Origin: Tenrec ecaudatus
Taxonomy: Eukaryota > Chordata > Mammalia > Afrosoricida > Tenrecidae
Length of the DNA stretch: 64,000 nucleotides
Assembly (NCBI RefSeq): GCF_050624435.1
Contig: NC_134539.1
Coordinates: 49,880,001-49,944,000 of the forward strand
Direction: 5' to 3'
The notes beneath the pieces were generated by a model. It was not told the DNA's origin, searched no databases, and was given only the letters and a program-made list of their open reading frames with translations. The position numbers were made by a program, and so were the translations under genes. How positions within the stretch are numbered: position 1 is the stretch's first letter; each line of letters begins with the position of its first letter. Below are positions 10,081 through 21,345 of the stretch, one piece after another.

Positions 10081-10714
10081 GCGGGACGGGTCACTGCAAT
10101 GCCTCCCTGCCACGGAGCCAGGGCAGCAGTCCCAGCCCTGCTCTTGCTCTGTCCAAGAAAGCACCCCCTTTCCTACCATTCGTTCTCTATCAGATGTCAA
10201 GCACTTATTATGAAGAATCCCTATGACCCAGTCAGGTCAAAATGTCCTATATTCCCCGTGGTGTCGTCACTTCACCCTGACAAGCAAGTCACCAGTTCGG
10301 GAGTGCCTGGCACACACCTAATGTCCGGGTTTCCTAGTTACCATGTCCATCATTCCCTAGTGGCTCAGGCACCTTAGGGAGACAACAGACACACACAATG
10401 CCTCAGCTCCATGACAGCTTCTTCACACGGCCCTGCCACAGAAGCCCTGTGGGCAACCAGGGGGAGCTCCCAGGGAGGACGGTCCTCCTCATTGTAGGGA
10501 TGAGGAAACAGCTTCAGAAAGTCTCTCTGACCCCTCCAGAGTCACGCACAGATTCACGGAACATCAGTGCTGGGAAAGAAGTCAGAGATGACAGAAGGAT
10601 CAACACCCCCCCCCCCCGCCCCGCATCTTCCTGATGGAGACAGGGAGGCTCCAGGTCACTGGATGAGGTAGTAGCAACTGACGAACCCCCTGTTCCTGAA
10701 GTCCCTGGTGCTGT
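10081..10714. other. unassigned intergenic sequence with a poly-C run
   Basis: No gene seen. A run of 12-13 C occurs near 10605-10617. Confidence 0.5.
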
Positions 10715-10870
10715 GTTCTTCCGACTAAACTGTGCCTCGATTTCTTCATCTGTAAACAGAAGATAAGAGTGCCCACTTCTCGGGGTGGTGGTGAAAATTA
10801 AATATGTTAATGCCTACAAAGCACTTAGAGGTGACTTTTCTATAAAGAGCAGATATTACACCATGTTGGG
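10715..10870 (+). repeat. MIR-like ancient SINE
   Basis: Order of TGTGCCTCGATTTCTTCATC, TGTAAACAGAAGATAAGAGT, GTGAAAATTAAATATGTTAA and CAAAGCACTTAGAG matches the reverse-strand pattern of mammalian MIR. Confidence 0.7.
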
Positions 10871-10904
10871 CACCCAGGTATCACCGTGAGCTAATGTGCA
10901 TCCA

Positions 10905-11050
10905 CTAATGAAAACCCAGCAGCCACCCCGCAGAACGATGTGACAATCTGCCGCCCTACCGATGTGCAGTCTCGCACTGTACAGGACTGTGGGGAGGTTC
11001 TGCCCTGTCCGATAGGATTTCTAGGAGTTGGAATTGGGTCACAGGCAGCA
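10905..11050 (+). repeat. AfroSINE, 5'-truncated and diverged
   Basis: Visible parts: CCAGCAGCCACCCCGCAG, CTGCCCTGTCCGATAGGATT, GAGTTGGAATTGGGTCACAG. Confidence 0.7.
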
Positions 11051-12035
11051 AGTTTCATTTTTTTTATACGAAGATGCCAGTAATGTAGATTTTTATAGGA
11101 TGCAGCTCATTGTCGCCTTTTACTCCCATTTCATATTTACCCTTGACATCTTTGGCTACCCCGTCCCAAACAGACTTTCCATGACAGCCAGTCTTTTGTT
11201 CTCTGCCGTGACGGACAGAGAATGAGTTGCGTGGTGAAGCTCAGTGATTGCCAAGGGGTTGGAGAGCATTGCCTGGAGGGGAGAAGGCGCTGTGGTTTGG
11301 GGAGATGGTTCTTTGCATTTCCTACAAAGAACCATCTCCCAAAACTACAAGCATCAGGAACACGACAGTACTCACTCCAAAGAGGAGCGCGGTGGCAATG
11401 GCCATCTGAGCCCAGCTGGCTACTCACAAAGAGTCATTGTTGATGCATATCCGACCTTATCGGTCGTCACCAGAAAGGGCAGCTGAGGCCCTGGGGCAAC
11501 AGGTGCCAGTCAGCAGCGCATAAAACAAGCTCTGTGTGTGCCTGCCTCTTTCCTCATGATCTCATTTCACACTGCACTCTACGGCTTACTGGACGTGCCC
11601 TTGAACGTGTCGGCTCGTCCTCACAGCATCTAACATCTCTGCTTTCTCGAGCTGGAAACAGAAAGGCAGGGATAGCTGTGTGCCTTTATAACGCGGCGTG
11701 TCCAGACTCAAGCCACTGTCTTTGGTTCTCTGTTTACTTCCGTCCAAGTCTTTGCTCCAAACGCCTGCATTGCCCAAGGGATTTGGGCTTCCTCGTTCTC
11801 AAACAAGTTCTCTGAGAGGCTTTATATGGTTCAGTGTGAAGGTCATATTCTTTCTGTGTTGTTTTGCTCTTCTTTGTGTCAACTCTGGGCTATCATGGAA
11901 CTAGAATAAACCCCTAAATATCCATACTGTCTAGTGGCTGGGATAGAACCCCCCAACACCCCAATTAAAGAAGCACAAAACATTTATACACCAGGAAATA
12001 CCCAGGCCACATAATGACAGTCTCCCCTTTTAAGT
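11051..12035. other. unassigned intergenic sequence with a strong hairpin
   Basis: About 1 kb with no gene recognised. It contains the inverted repeat at 11291-11349, listed separately. Confidence 0.5.
11291..11349. repeat. 25-bp-stem inverted repeat (hairpin)
   Basis: Left arm 11291-11315 pairs with right arm 11325-11349 around a 9-nt loop, with a single mismatch (11299/11341) and one G-U pair. The core is GGGAGATGGTTCTTTG against CAAAGAACCATCTCCC. It could be a tiny palindromic MITE or a small-RNA precursor; the sequence alone does not decide. Confidence 0.85.
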
Positions 12036-12039
12036 GATC

Positions 12040-12372
12040 AGAGTTCTGGGGGAAAGGGGGAACTGATTACAAGGATCCACATGTGACCTCTTCCCTGGGA
12101 GAGGGACAGCAGAGAAGGGGGGAAGGGAGACTCCGGATAGGGCAAGATATGACAAAATAACGAGGTATAAATTACCAAGGGCACATGAGGGAGGGGGGAA
12201 AGGGGAGGGAGGGGAAAAAAAAGAGGACCTGATGCAAGGGGCTTAAGTGGAGAGCAAATGCCTTGAGAATGATTGGGGCAGGGAATGTATGGATGTGCTT
12301 TATACAATTGATGTATGTATATGTATGGATTGTGGTAAGAGTTGTATGAGTCCCTAATAAAATGTAAAAGAA
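12040..12372 (+). repeat. LINE 3' tail
   Basis: Starts GGAAAGGGGGAACTGATTAC, passes GATCCACATGTGACCTCTTC and GCTTTATACAATTGATGTAT, and ends CCCTAATAAAATGTAAAAG. Truncated at its 5' end. Confidence 0.78.
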
Positions 12373-12387
12373 GAAAAGAGGAGAAAA

Positions 12388-12490
12388 AAATGATTAGGGC
12401 AAAGACCGTACAGATGTGCTTTATACAATTGATGTATGTATATGTATGAACTGTGATAAGAATTGTATGAGCCCCAATAAATTGTTAAAA
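12388..12490 (+). repeat. LINE 3' tail, second short copy
   Basis: A separate 100-bp copy of the same 3' end directly after the previous one's A-tail, ending GCCCCAATAAATTGTTAAAA. Confidence 0.75.
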
Positions 12491-13499
12491 TTAAAAATAA
12501 TAATATTCATAACCATTGCAAAGAAATTTAGTATCACAGAAGACAGGCTGGCATGGCAATCCCCCTCCTCGATATCTCCGCCTCCCCCCTAAGGAAAGCA
12601 TGCATCCACAAAAATACTTGTACAGAAGAATCCATTGTGGTTGGAAGCAACTCAAGCGCCTATCAACCTGGACTGGTACAGCCTCACGGTTGACTACTAC
12701 GCGGTCATACGACGGAATGAGCATCACACTGGAATACAGATGGACCTGGACACCAGGTGTCCTTGAAGAGTCAGACACAAACAAATGCACACCTGATGGG
12801 TCTATTTACATGACGTTCTACAGTAGGTCAAGCTAACCAAGATAAACATCAGAATGATAGCTAGTGGGGGTAAGAGGGGGGCAGGAGGTGAGTGGGAACA
12901 ACTGGCCAAGAAGGGGCCAAAGGTAATTTTTAGGGAAAAGGTTTTTATACTTCATTTTAAAATTCCAAATTGGAGAGAGAGGGTAAAAATCCCTTGAGGA
13001 AAACGTGTTTTCTCTGCCACCACACATGAAGATAGATGCCTTTATACATGCTAGGTGGTCACTTCGGAGGAAAAGATTTTCAGAAGTGACTTTTTGCTAC
13101 TCAATCAGCCCGAGGCCACCTGGGTACCTGCTACATGCATGGAAACACTGGGAGGTTGGGGGTTAGAAATACACAAATAGGATAGGGCGCATTCAGGAGG
13201 AGCTCACAATTACACACAGGAAGTAATGCAGTACAAATAAGAAAAAGGTGCCCAATCTTATTCAAGAACACCTGTAGCTAGGACAGAAGTTCACATTAGC
13301 ATGGCCTCTAGACTTTCTGAAGAGACAGAGGTGGGATGATCCCCAAACGATTGCCCTGAGATGATCTTTAAACCTTGAATTTAAAATTTTCCCAGAGGTT
13401 TTCATGAATCGTTTCGCTTAACTAGTAAAAAATGTCACCATGAGCTCTTTCAAGAAAGAACTATAGCGTGCAGTCTTGCACCGAGGAAACACACAACTT
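12491..13499. other. unassigned intergenic sequence
   Basis: About 1 kb. The part near 12600-12840 (CTTGTACAGAAGAATCCATT onward) has LINE-like composition, but I could not place it. No gene. Confidence 0.45.
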
Positions 13500-14000
13500 T
13501 CCTCTACTTCTTTAATGCTCGTCCCCCCACTGTCATGACCCCAATCCTACCTTACAAATTCGCCTACATCAGAGCATGTACACGGGTACAGCTAAGAATG
13601 GGACACACAGGAATCCAGGACAGATAAACCCTCAGGATGAATAATGAGAGTAGTGATAGCAGGAGGGGAAGAAAGGGGGAGAAAGGGGGAACCAATCACA
13701 ACGATCTACATATGACCCCCTCCCAGGGGCATGGACAACAGAAAAGTGGGTGAAGGGAGACATCGGATAGTGTAATACATGAAAAAACAGTTTATAAATT
13801 ATCAAGGGTTCAAGAGGGAGGGAGGGTGGAGGAGAGGAAAAAATGAGGAGCTGATAACCAAGGTCTCAAGTAGAAAGAAAATGTTTTGAGAATGATGAGG
13901 GCAACTAATGTACAAATGTGCTTGACACAATAGATGGATATATGGATTGTGTTAAGAGTTGTACAAGCTCCCAATAAAATGATTTTTTTTTTTTTTAAGA
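13500..14000 (+). repeat. LINE 3' tail, about 500 bp
   Basis: Starts near TCCTCTACTTCTTTAATGCT, carries CAATCACAACGATCTACAT and GAGGAGCTGATAACCAAGG, and ends CTCCCAATAAAATGA plus a run of 16 T and an A-rich tail. Confidence 0.78.
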
Positions 14001-15400
14001 AAAGAAAACTACCAGAGCTTGGGTCAGGCACACCGGGAATTCCAGTAGCAATACCTTCTTATTTACCCTGATTTAAGGCAACAAAACGTTGTCTTTTCCT
14101 GCCCATCCTCATGACTAACGCTAAATTTGAGTTCAGTGTAGTCTGTGTGTAGTCTCTTCCAACTTAGTGGGGTCACATATGGTTGCAAAAATGAACTCCC
14201 TACCTTGTCAACCTCCCACAGGATTCTCTGCCCTTCCGTATTTAGGATCCAAGCCTTGCAAACAGAGCAAATAAAGCAGGAGCTGTTGACCAACTCAATC
14301 TTTGGATAGACCGCCAAGTCACTGTCTCTGGGTAACTTACATGATTGACTGCCAAGTCCACACACTTCAATCCCTGGGCTAACTCTTGAACAGTGATGCA
14401 TCCACCAGTTGTCGAACTCAGCCTTTCCAAAGTCCTGGTCAAAGGCTGAAAAGTTGAGCATAATGTTTCCCATGAGAAGTAATGGAAAACCAAATCATTG
14501 GTGCTGAGGCCCCCAAATTACACGGATACATCATTCGTTTTTCCAGGACTTTGAGACAAAGCTAACAGCCCTAAGTTATGGAAATCCCCCTCACGTGTTC
14601 AAACAGAACACATACAGTCAACACATACATCAAAACACATACAGTCAACAACATACAGTGAATCTAATTTTCCATTATGTCTTCTCTTAAACCTGTCGGT
14701 TTCTCTAACCTCCCGCCAGCACAGCTCATGGGCCGGCAATGCCTTTTCCTCTGCAGTAAGGAAGGTCCTGCTGGGCACTCTCCCCCCCGCCGCCCCCCCA
14801 CTCCGGGAAAGTTCAGGTTCATCACAGTCGAACACTTGCTGGGGACCAAATCCCCAGCCTCCATGTCTCCAGCCAATGGAGCCCTGGCTGTATCGCCTTC
14901 ATCTTTCTTTGCACTCGCCCCTTCCTGTGCCTCCCCACCCGGTGTGCGCCGGTTCTGTGTGAATTTTCCCAATCCGCCACGGCTGGCTTTGAGCACTTTG
15001 GGCGGCTCAGCACCAGCTCTGACCAGGTTTTTCATTGACATCACTATCGAGCCTTCTAGCCTCCTCACAGGCCACGGTCTCAGAGAAGCGATCTTACCTG
15101 AGACTCGTTGTTTCTTAACCACCCACCTCCCCAGCGGTCTGGCTTCTTCGTTTCATAACTCACGAGTTCACACCTTTTGCTCCAGCAGCCACTTTCATCG
15201 CATCCCCTGCCCGCCAATGTTGGCACGGTTGCCGCTTTCAGCTGCCAAAGCAGACGCCGGCGACCCGATTCACGTTTCCCCATGCTTTCTTTCTTTAACT
15301 CTAAGGTGGCCCTCAGTTTTCCTCTGAGCTTTACTGCTGGTCTCACTAACTCTCTGGAGCCACGGTTACGATACTTTACGTAAATAAAGTGGGCAGGAAA
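14001..15400. other. unassigned intergenic sequence
   Basis: About 1.4 kb. It is GC-rich at 14750-15300, where long ORFs run on both strands (14677-15327 plus; 14664-15122 minus), but none has a recognisable domain and each is probably chance. A decayed retrocopy on the minus strand cannot be excluded. Confidence 0.45.
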
Positions 15401-16600
15401 GGGGGGACGATGGTGACTATTGTCACACCCTAACACAGCCCTGTGTGCTCTCTGAGGGCCTAAAAGGGGGCGCGAACGAGCAAAACCCTATGTGTGTCAA
15501 GCAGCAGGGCAAGGGCCGGCTTTCCTGTAGGGTCCCTCAGAGACCACTCAGGAGGAATGGTGGCAGGGTGGTCCCATCTCAGCAAGGGAGCCGCAGAGAT
15601 ACCCAGGGCCCTGCAGCCCCGGACACCCAGGAGCAATCCCATGTGTGGCCTCTCCCTCATTGTAAACGTGGTGTGGCGGGAGCGTCTGGCCTCCTCTGCC
15701 TTCCCAAGGGGGAAAGAGGTTCAAGATCAACCACCCAAGGCTGATGATTCCTATGGAGCAGGGGTCAGACATACTGCCCTCTCCAGCCAGCCGTTTCACA
15801 ATCAGGACACCAACCGCCCCTCCCACACCACTCTCGGCTTCTCTGCTGGGTTTGGTCATGCATCGCAATACTCACACAGGAGTCATAGACCAGACTCATA
15901 GCTTTGGGATTTATTAGGGAAGTAACAGGTTATGATTCAGGATCAGGAATGCCCAGGGCACAGTCCTTCCCTAGGATCGCCTCTTTTCAGGTGTGCCCAA
16001 GGGCAAACCTCTCTGGGGCCCTCTGCCTCTTGCCTGACCTCCGTCCGCCTCAGGCAATTGTGATGCCAAGCTTTTTAAGCTCAGCTACCAAGTGTCCAGA
16101 GAAATTCCACTTCACAGGCAAGTTTCCACCAGAAAGCACTCAGCGCTGGCGCTGTGCGGCATTGGTAAGCCCAGCCCCACCAGGTGTCCAGTAACGCCCT
16201 GCTCAGGTAGCAAGCCTCCTGCCCAAAGAGACTCCGCTTTCTTGCTCATGGGCCCGGGAGCCCACTCCCACCCGGGCCCCTGGTTCTGCTGCCACTTCCA
16301 AATACCTCTCTGGAGTGATGGCTCGCTCTTTCTTGGTCTCCCAGGTCTGAGAGGCTCTCAGAGCAGGAGTGCCCGGGTTTAAACGATACTCTCTGCTCTT
16401 GCCTCTTCTTCTAGATGTGAAGTTCCTCCCTTTCTGCCTCGGGATGGCTCATATGAAGCCAAGTGGGTGGCAACATTGACAAGTCCCCTGTCAGGGTCCC
16501 AGGCACCTTATTTCGTAAGGTCCCACACTCACAGGCCTGCTCTGCTCCTTATTCATTTGATTAGCACGCTGTCTAATTATTTGGTGGGAGCTACAAAGCA
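15401..16600 (-). repeat. possible LTR-like or unclassified interspersed repeat
   Basis: On the minus strand a polyadenylation-like CCTAATAAATCCCAAAGC lies near 15905-15922, followed by CTATGAGTCTGGTCTATGAC. The long, evenly GC-rich block without ORFs resembles an LTR, but no terminal TG/CA pair or target duplication could be fixed. Confidence 0.3.
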
Positions 16601-16679
16601 CACGGCTAGAAGAGCCATATGAAGCCATCCACAGACCCGGGGACAGGCAGAGATGATCACATGAACAAACAGAAGCTCG

Positions 16680-16925
16680 AGGTGCTGTCGACTTGGCTCT
16701 GATCCATAGCGACCTTAGGCACCACAGAATGACACGCTGCCCCCTCCGGGCTCCATCCTCACCATTGTTCCTGGGCTAGGGCCCATTGACGCCGTCACTG
16801 CGTCAGTCCATCTCCCCCAGGGCCTTCCTCTTGCCCCCGCCTCTCTGCTTTACCAAACAGGACGTCCTTCTCCAGGGACTGCACTCTCCTGACCACATAC
16901 ATGCCCAAAGGATGTCAGACAACCA
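16680..16925 (-). repeat. AfroSINE-related long SINE
   Basis: Begins GGTGCTGTCGACTTGGCTCT, then CCATAGCGACCTTAGGCACC, GGGCTCCATCCTCACCATTG and CCAGGGACTGCACTCTCCTG. This is a longer relative of AfroSINE; the opposite orientation of the same family is at 18660-18992. Confidence 0.75.
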
Positions 16926-16961
16926 CTATGTACACAGACAATGGGGTGAGTGGTAAGGCAA

Positions 16962-16988
16962 CACTGTCAGTGATGTTCACTGACAGTG
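16962..16988. repeat. 11-bp perfect inverted repeat
   Basis: CACTGTCAGTG (16962-16972) and CACTGACAGTG (16978-16988) with a 5-nt loop ATGTT. Confidence 0.8.
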
Positions 16989-17511
16989 GCAGCGCCAGGC
17001 CCACCAGATTAATACGCATCTTAATAAAGGACGGGGGCACTAAAATAGTAAGTATGTGGTAGTTCCGGGCCACCATTCACTGGGCATCTCCGGGCCAAGG
17101 TTAATGACTCATTATCACCAAGAGAAAGCAGCAGGAGTGAGGCTGCCTTGCTTCTGGGGCCAGGATGCTGCAGGGAGTGCCACTGCCCCTTGTGCATAGG
17201 CCTCCACTTTGGAGCTGTGGGTTCTTAGATAACCCCCTCCCCCGACTTCTCTGAGGCCATGAGCACACACACACACACACACAGCCTTTGTATGTCACTC
17301 CAGTTAAGAGCCCAGTGGAACTCCCAGCACCCAGTCAGCACCAGCTGCACCCCAAGGTAGCAAAGCTGACACGGTGCCCAGCCCAGTTATAGAACTCCGG
17401 TCAGGGGTGGGGGATGTCTGCCCGAGGGCAGTAAAAGGTCTGAACAATCATCAATACCGGCTGATGTCACACGCCTCATCCAAGAGAAACATGACATTAA
17501 ACCAAAGATCC
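16989..17511. other. unassigned intergenic sequence
   Basis: About 520 bp. A short (CA)n tract lies at 17265-17282; nothing else recognised. Confidence 0.5.
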
Positions 17512-17697
17512 CAAACAAAACCTCGCTGCCATTGAGTCAAGGCTGACCCCGTCGACCCACTGTGGGTTTCTGAGATGGTAACTATTGACGGGAATAGGGA
17601 ACCCGGTCTTTCTCCCACGGAGCTGCTGGTGGTTTTGAACCGCTGACCCTGAGGCCCGCAACCCAATGTGTAGCCACTATACCACCAGGGTTGCAAG
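17512..17697 (-). repeat. AfroSINE
   Basis: Tail AAAACCTCGCTGCCATTGAG, body GGAGCTGCTGGTGGTTTTGA, head CACTATACCACCAGGGTTG. Confidence 0.85.
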
Positions 17698-17796
17698 CCA
17701 TCACATGAGGGGTGAGGTAATTAAAGGTTTGACCAGATACGGCAAACTAATTTTTAGGTTGCTAATTCTGTATGGTACTCGAAGGATGTTCTAAAT

Positions 17797-18284
17797 CAGC
17801 GGTTCTCAGCCTGTGGATCTTGACCCCTTTGGGGGTCAAACGACCCTTTCACAGGGGTTGCCTAAGACCATTAGAAAACACATATTTCTGATGGTCTTAG
17901 GAATTGAGACACTGTTCCTCTCTCCGTCTCCAGACAGGTCCGCGCTCACGCACATGCACATGCACCCACCTACGAGCACCCGGCGTGCAGACTGTCCCCA
18001 GGCTACACCATGTTCAAGGCAAAATGTCATTCATTTGTCATTAGAAATAAATATTTCACAATATAGAATTATATATTATTTTGTGATGAATCACTATGCT
18101 TTAATAATGTTCAATTTGCTACAATGAAAATACATCCTGCCTATCAGATAGTTCCATGATGAGTCATAACAGTAGCAAAATGACAGTTGTGAAGTAGCAA
18201 GGAATATAATTGTATGGTTGGGGGTCCTACAGCATGAGGAACTGTATGAAAGGGTCGCGGCCTGAGGAAGGGGGAGAACCCCTG
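17797..18284 (-). mobile_element. SPIN-type hAT element, longest copy
   Basis: Starts CAGCGGTTCTCAGCCTGTGG, continues TTTGGGGGTCAAACGACCCT, and ends GTCGCGGCCTGAGGAAG then GAACCCCTG. The internal AATCACTATGCTTTAATAAT and GAAAATACATCCTGCCTATC match the remembered SPIN core. Flanking 8-mers TTCTAAAT and CTCTACAG share 5 of 8 positions, near the nTCTAGAn preference of hAT. About 150 bp of extra interior (17890-18040) marks a longer subfamily. No transposase ORF. Confidence 0.87.
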
Positions 18285-18659
18285 CTCTACAGTAGTCTGG
18301 GTTTGGGTGGAGGAGAGTGGGCAGAGAGCCCTGCTCATTCTGCTTCTCCACAAACTCTCTTCTCATTCTTGCCAAGAGCCCCGAGCTTGCCACAACTCTC
18401 ACGGGGAACCAGACCACCCCGTGTTGGCGGCAGTTTCTGTTCCGTCCGCCACTGCCTCTGAGGTAAGGAAGCGCAGAGCGCTGCCTGCTCAGAGACAGAC
18501 AGACGTTCACTGGAATCTTACTGACAATCCACTACCTGATAAGTACCAGCTCAGGGACCAGAGCAAGAACCCCTCCTCCACATCCCAAAGAAGCGGACGT
18601 TCCTGTTCTCCTTGAACTTCCAGTGGAGTGGAAAGAAAAGGGTTGGATGAATGAAATAG
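18285..18659. other. unassigned intergenic sequence
   Basis: About 375 bp without recognised content. Confidence 0.5.
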
Positions 18660-18992
18660 TAGGCTACAAGGAGCCAAGGACAATGAGAAAAATAACACAG
18701 CAAAGGGAGATGGTATCGGGAGAGACCAGTCCCTGGAAAAGGCCGTCAGGCTTGGGAAGAGGGTCGGCCAAACAGAGGAAGGCCCTCAACAAGATGGCCT
18801 GACGCAGTGGCTCCAACCACGAACCAACACTGTGAGGACAGTGCCCGACGGAGCGGTGGCATGTTCTGTTGAGCACAGAGTCAGAACCACCGGCCAGTGA
18901 TAACGGCAAGAGGGATGAGAGGGGCAGGGGCTGGCACATGGAGATAGGTTCGTCGGGGTGGCCCTCACTAACAGCAGTTGTGTGCCGTTGAG
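18660..18992 (+). repeat. AfroSINE-related long SINE
   Basis: Contains GGCCCTCAACAAGATGGCCT, GACGCAGTGGCTCCAACCAC, GTTCTGTTGAGCACAGAGTC and the end GTTGTGTGCCGTTGAGAACC, the mirror of the element at 16680. Confidence 0.7.
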
Positions 18993-20054
18993 AACCTGAG
19001 GAAAGCGGAGGAGCGGGGGGAGGAAGGAAGGAAGATAAAATAGATTGAGGGGTGGCGGGGGCAGGAAACTGTGGTTTCTCTTTGTCCTCGAATGACGTCC
19101 TGGCTATAAACTTGGCCGTCAGGTTGTGGGCAGCTTGGCTCCTGCTTTCTTCAGCCCCATCACACAAAGTCCACGATTCATCCACCCATCCACCAGCCTA
19201 TCCTTCCATCCATCCTCCTCCCTTCCATTCATATGTTTCCTTCTCTCGCTCTCCCTCTCTCCAGGCTGCTCCTCGTGGAACCAAGACGATGGCGGCAGCA
19301 TGCGGAGCGCATGAGAGGCCGAACCCTGTGGGAAACACGCAAAGGTCTTGACCAGGAAGGGCTGGACTCCACCTCGACGTCTACTTATGAGTGAAGATTT
19401 TGGGCCATTCATTCCACTTCTCCTGGTGCAGATGGGGAGACTGGGGCTCAGAGAGGAGCCATGGTGTTCTTGGGGGGAGAGGGGTGTCACACAGCCTTAT
19501 CTGCACACCAAGGCTGACTGTTCAGCAGAAACAACATTCTGTTGATGAAGACTTTTCCTAAGACCTCAAGTTCCTCAATCGTGTTTCAGAATGAGAAATA
19601 ACTGGCTGGTTTTCCCCTCAACGGGCTGGTCACAAGCTGAGAGGGGCATCGAAAGGACATGGGCAACAGCAGCCTCTCACCATCGGGGGCCCCTGTCCCA
19701 GGGAGCTCGCTGGAAAGACAAGGAGGCAGGGAGCCCACAGGCTGTCCACGTACAGGAACCAGTTCCGTGATCCAAGAGCTGGATTCTGTGCCCAGTTCTT
19801 CGCTGAGCGGGAAGGAGGCTGGGCGGCTCAGAAAGAAAGGTGCCACTTTAGGACTTGGGGGTTAAGTGGTGTAACCAGAACACATGAGGAGGAAGTTAGC
19901 GTGAAGGTCATCAGATTGAGACAAAGCCAACAGAAACAGTCAAAGGCAGAAGGCTGTGTTATATGTAGGTCCTTGGACAAGGGCATGGGGAGGGGTGGCC
20001 CCAGGAGCCAGCGGTGGGAAGGCCACGTCTCCCAGGTGAGGCCCTCTCCCTCGC
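18993..20054. other. unassigned intergenic sequence
   Basis: About 1.06 kb. ATCC-rich tract near 19190-19230 (CACCCATCCACCAGCC). No gene seen. Confidence 0.5.
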
Positions 20055-20120
20055 CGCCATGGTGCCGCTGCCGACTCATATGACCCTATAGGACAGAGTA
20101 TTATACGGTTTCTCTAGTCT
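20055..20120 (-). repeat. AfroSINE 3' part, split by an LTR
   Basis: GCCGACTCATATGACCCTAT and AGGACAGAGTATTATACGG are SINE body. It breaks at AGTCT (20116-20120) and resumes at 20749. Confidence 0.8.
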
Positions 20121-20748
20121 AGTGGGCAATACCGCGCGTCTTGGCTTGCACGATGAAAGAATTGATGCTGCCGAAGCCCGTTTCGTGATCCAAGTGGGTT
20201 TTTATGAAGGACAGGACACGTTCCAGGCATTAGAGTCTCAAAGGGCTTCACAACTAACCGGCATGAGCAACCTCGTGGAAAAGAGTCCCCACATGTGCAG
20301 AACTTGAGTGGGGGAGGGATCGCAGTGGGGTCAGGGTTCGAGGGAGCAAGGGGCTAGAGGCCGAGGAGGCCAGAGAGCAAGGGGTCAGAGAGGCTGTGGG
20401 CCCCAGTAGGTCCCAAGCTGGTGCACTGTCCCCTGCAGCTAGGAGCTGGGAAATCGAACGGCCTTCCCACAGCCAGGATATTTTACGCCTCTGGCCGGGA
20501 GGCGCAGTTGATTGTTTTGGTTGACCCCATTGGCTGGGTTGAGCCCACCTGGGTGATGTCATGGGCCTGGGTGTAGTTTGAACCTAGCTGTACCTCCCAC
20601 CTGACTGGGGGCTTAAGTGTGAGCAGGGTCAGTTTGGGGTCTTCATAGGAGTCTAATGGTCGTCTGATTTATTCCCAACCTCCTTTATGGGGGCCTTTTC
20701 AGGCACGGGAGGGACAACGCCCCTGTCCCTAAATCCAGCTACCTAACA
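20121..20748 (-). mobile_element. solo retroviral LTR inserted in an AfroSINE
   Basis: A 628-bp insertion bounded by the perfect 5-bp duplication AGTCT (20116-20120 and 20749-20753). Read on the minus strand it starts TGTTAGGTAGCTGG and ends with a U5-like stretch containing CAATTCTTTCATCGTGCAAG and GACGCGCGGTATTGCCCACT. A 5-bp duplication and a TG start fit an endogenous retrovirus LTR, but the minus-strand 3' terminus is CCCACT rather than a clean CA, so the inner boundary may be off by two bases. No viral coding sequence is present. Confidence 0.65.
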
Positions 20749-20753
20749 AGTCT

Positions 20754-20865
20754 CACAGGGGTAGAAAGTCCTGTCTTCCTCCCTTGGAGGAGGCTGGTGG
20801 TTCTGAACTATTGATCTTGCGGATGCCAGCTCATCTTTTGACCACTAAGCCCCCAGGACTCGGGG
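20754..20865 (-). repeat. AfroSINE 5' part, continuation of 20055-20120
   Basis: GGGTAGAAAGTCCTGTCTTC, GAGGCTGGTGGTTCTGAACT and the head GACCACTAAGCCCCCAGGAC. Confidence 0.8.
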
Positions 20866-21227
20866 AGGTCCAGCGAGGTGACCAAGTAACCTCCCATCAC
20901 CAAATCCCTCCCTGCTTTCAGGGCCCAGAGGTTTCAATTATGCCCATAGCCCTTTTCTGCATTGCTGCCTCCTAGCCTAGTTTCTCACCCCACAACAAGG
21001 GCTCTGCCCCGCTGACCCCTCTTGGTGCCTCCCCGTCCCCAGCACGCCCACAGACAGAGGTTCCTAGAAACTGATGAGTTGGTGCAACTTCCTCCAACAG
21101 GAAGGAAGTGTTTGCTGCAAAGGCAATAACCCCACTGCCAGGTCCTCAGCCAGCCCCCATGCCAGGGTCTCTGCTGAGACGCGCACAGCACCTTTCCCAT
21201 GAAGCCTTGCAGGCCCTCTTTGACAGA
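20866..21227. other. unassigned intergenic sequence
   Basis: About 360 bp, nothing recognised. Confidence 0.5.
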
Positions 21228-21345
21228 TCGTCTATCCTGCTATTATTTCCATTTTACTGACCAGGAAATTGAGGTTCAGAAGGGTAGAACTCTTTACCTA
21301 AAGTGTCATAGCTAAAACTTGATGATTTAGGATCAGATTCCAGGC
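21228..21345 (-). repeat. MIR-like ancient SINE
   Basis: ATTATTTCCATTTTACTGAC, GAAATTGAGGTTCAGAAGG and GTGTCATAGCTAAAACTTG follow the MIR core order. Confidence 0.72.

Noticed and set aside
14664-15327. Long overlapping ORFs on both strands (216 and 152 residues)
   Set aside because: GC-rich sequence, no domain or splice signals, and both strands are open at once, which suggests chance.
17101-17298. ORF with Val-Cys repeats
   Set aside because: Another (CA)n translation artefact.
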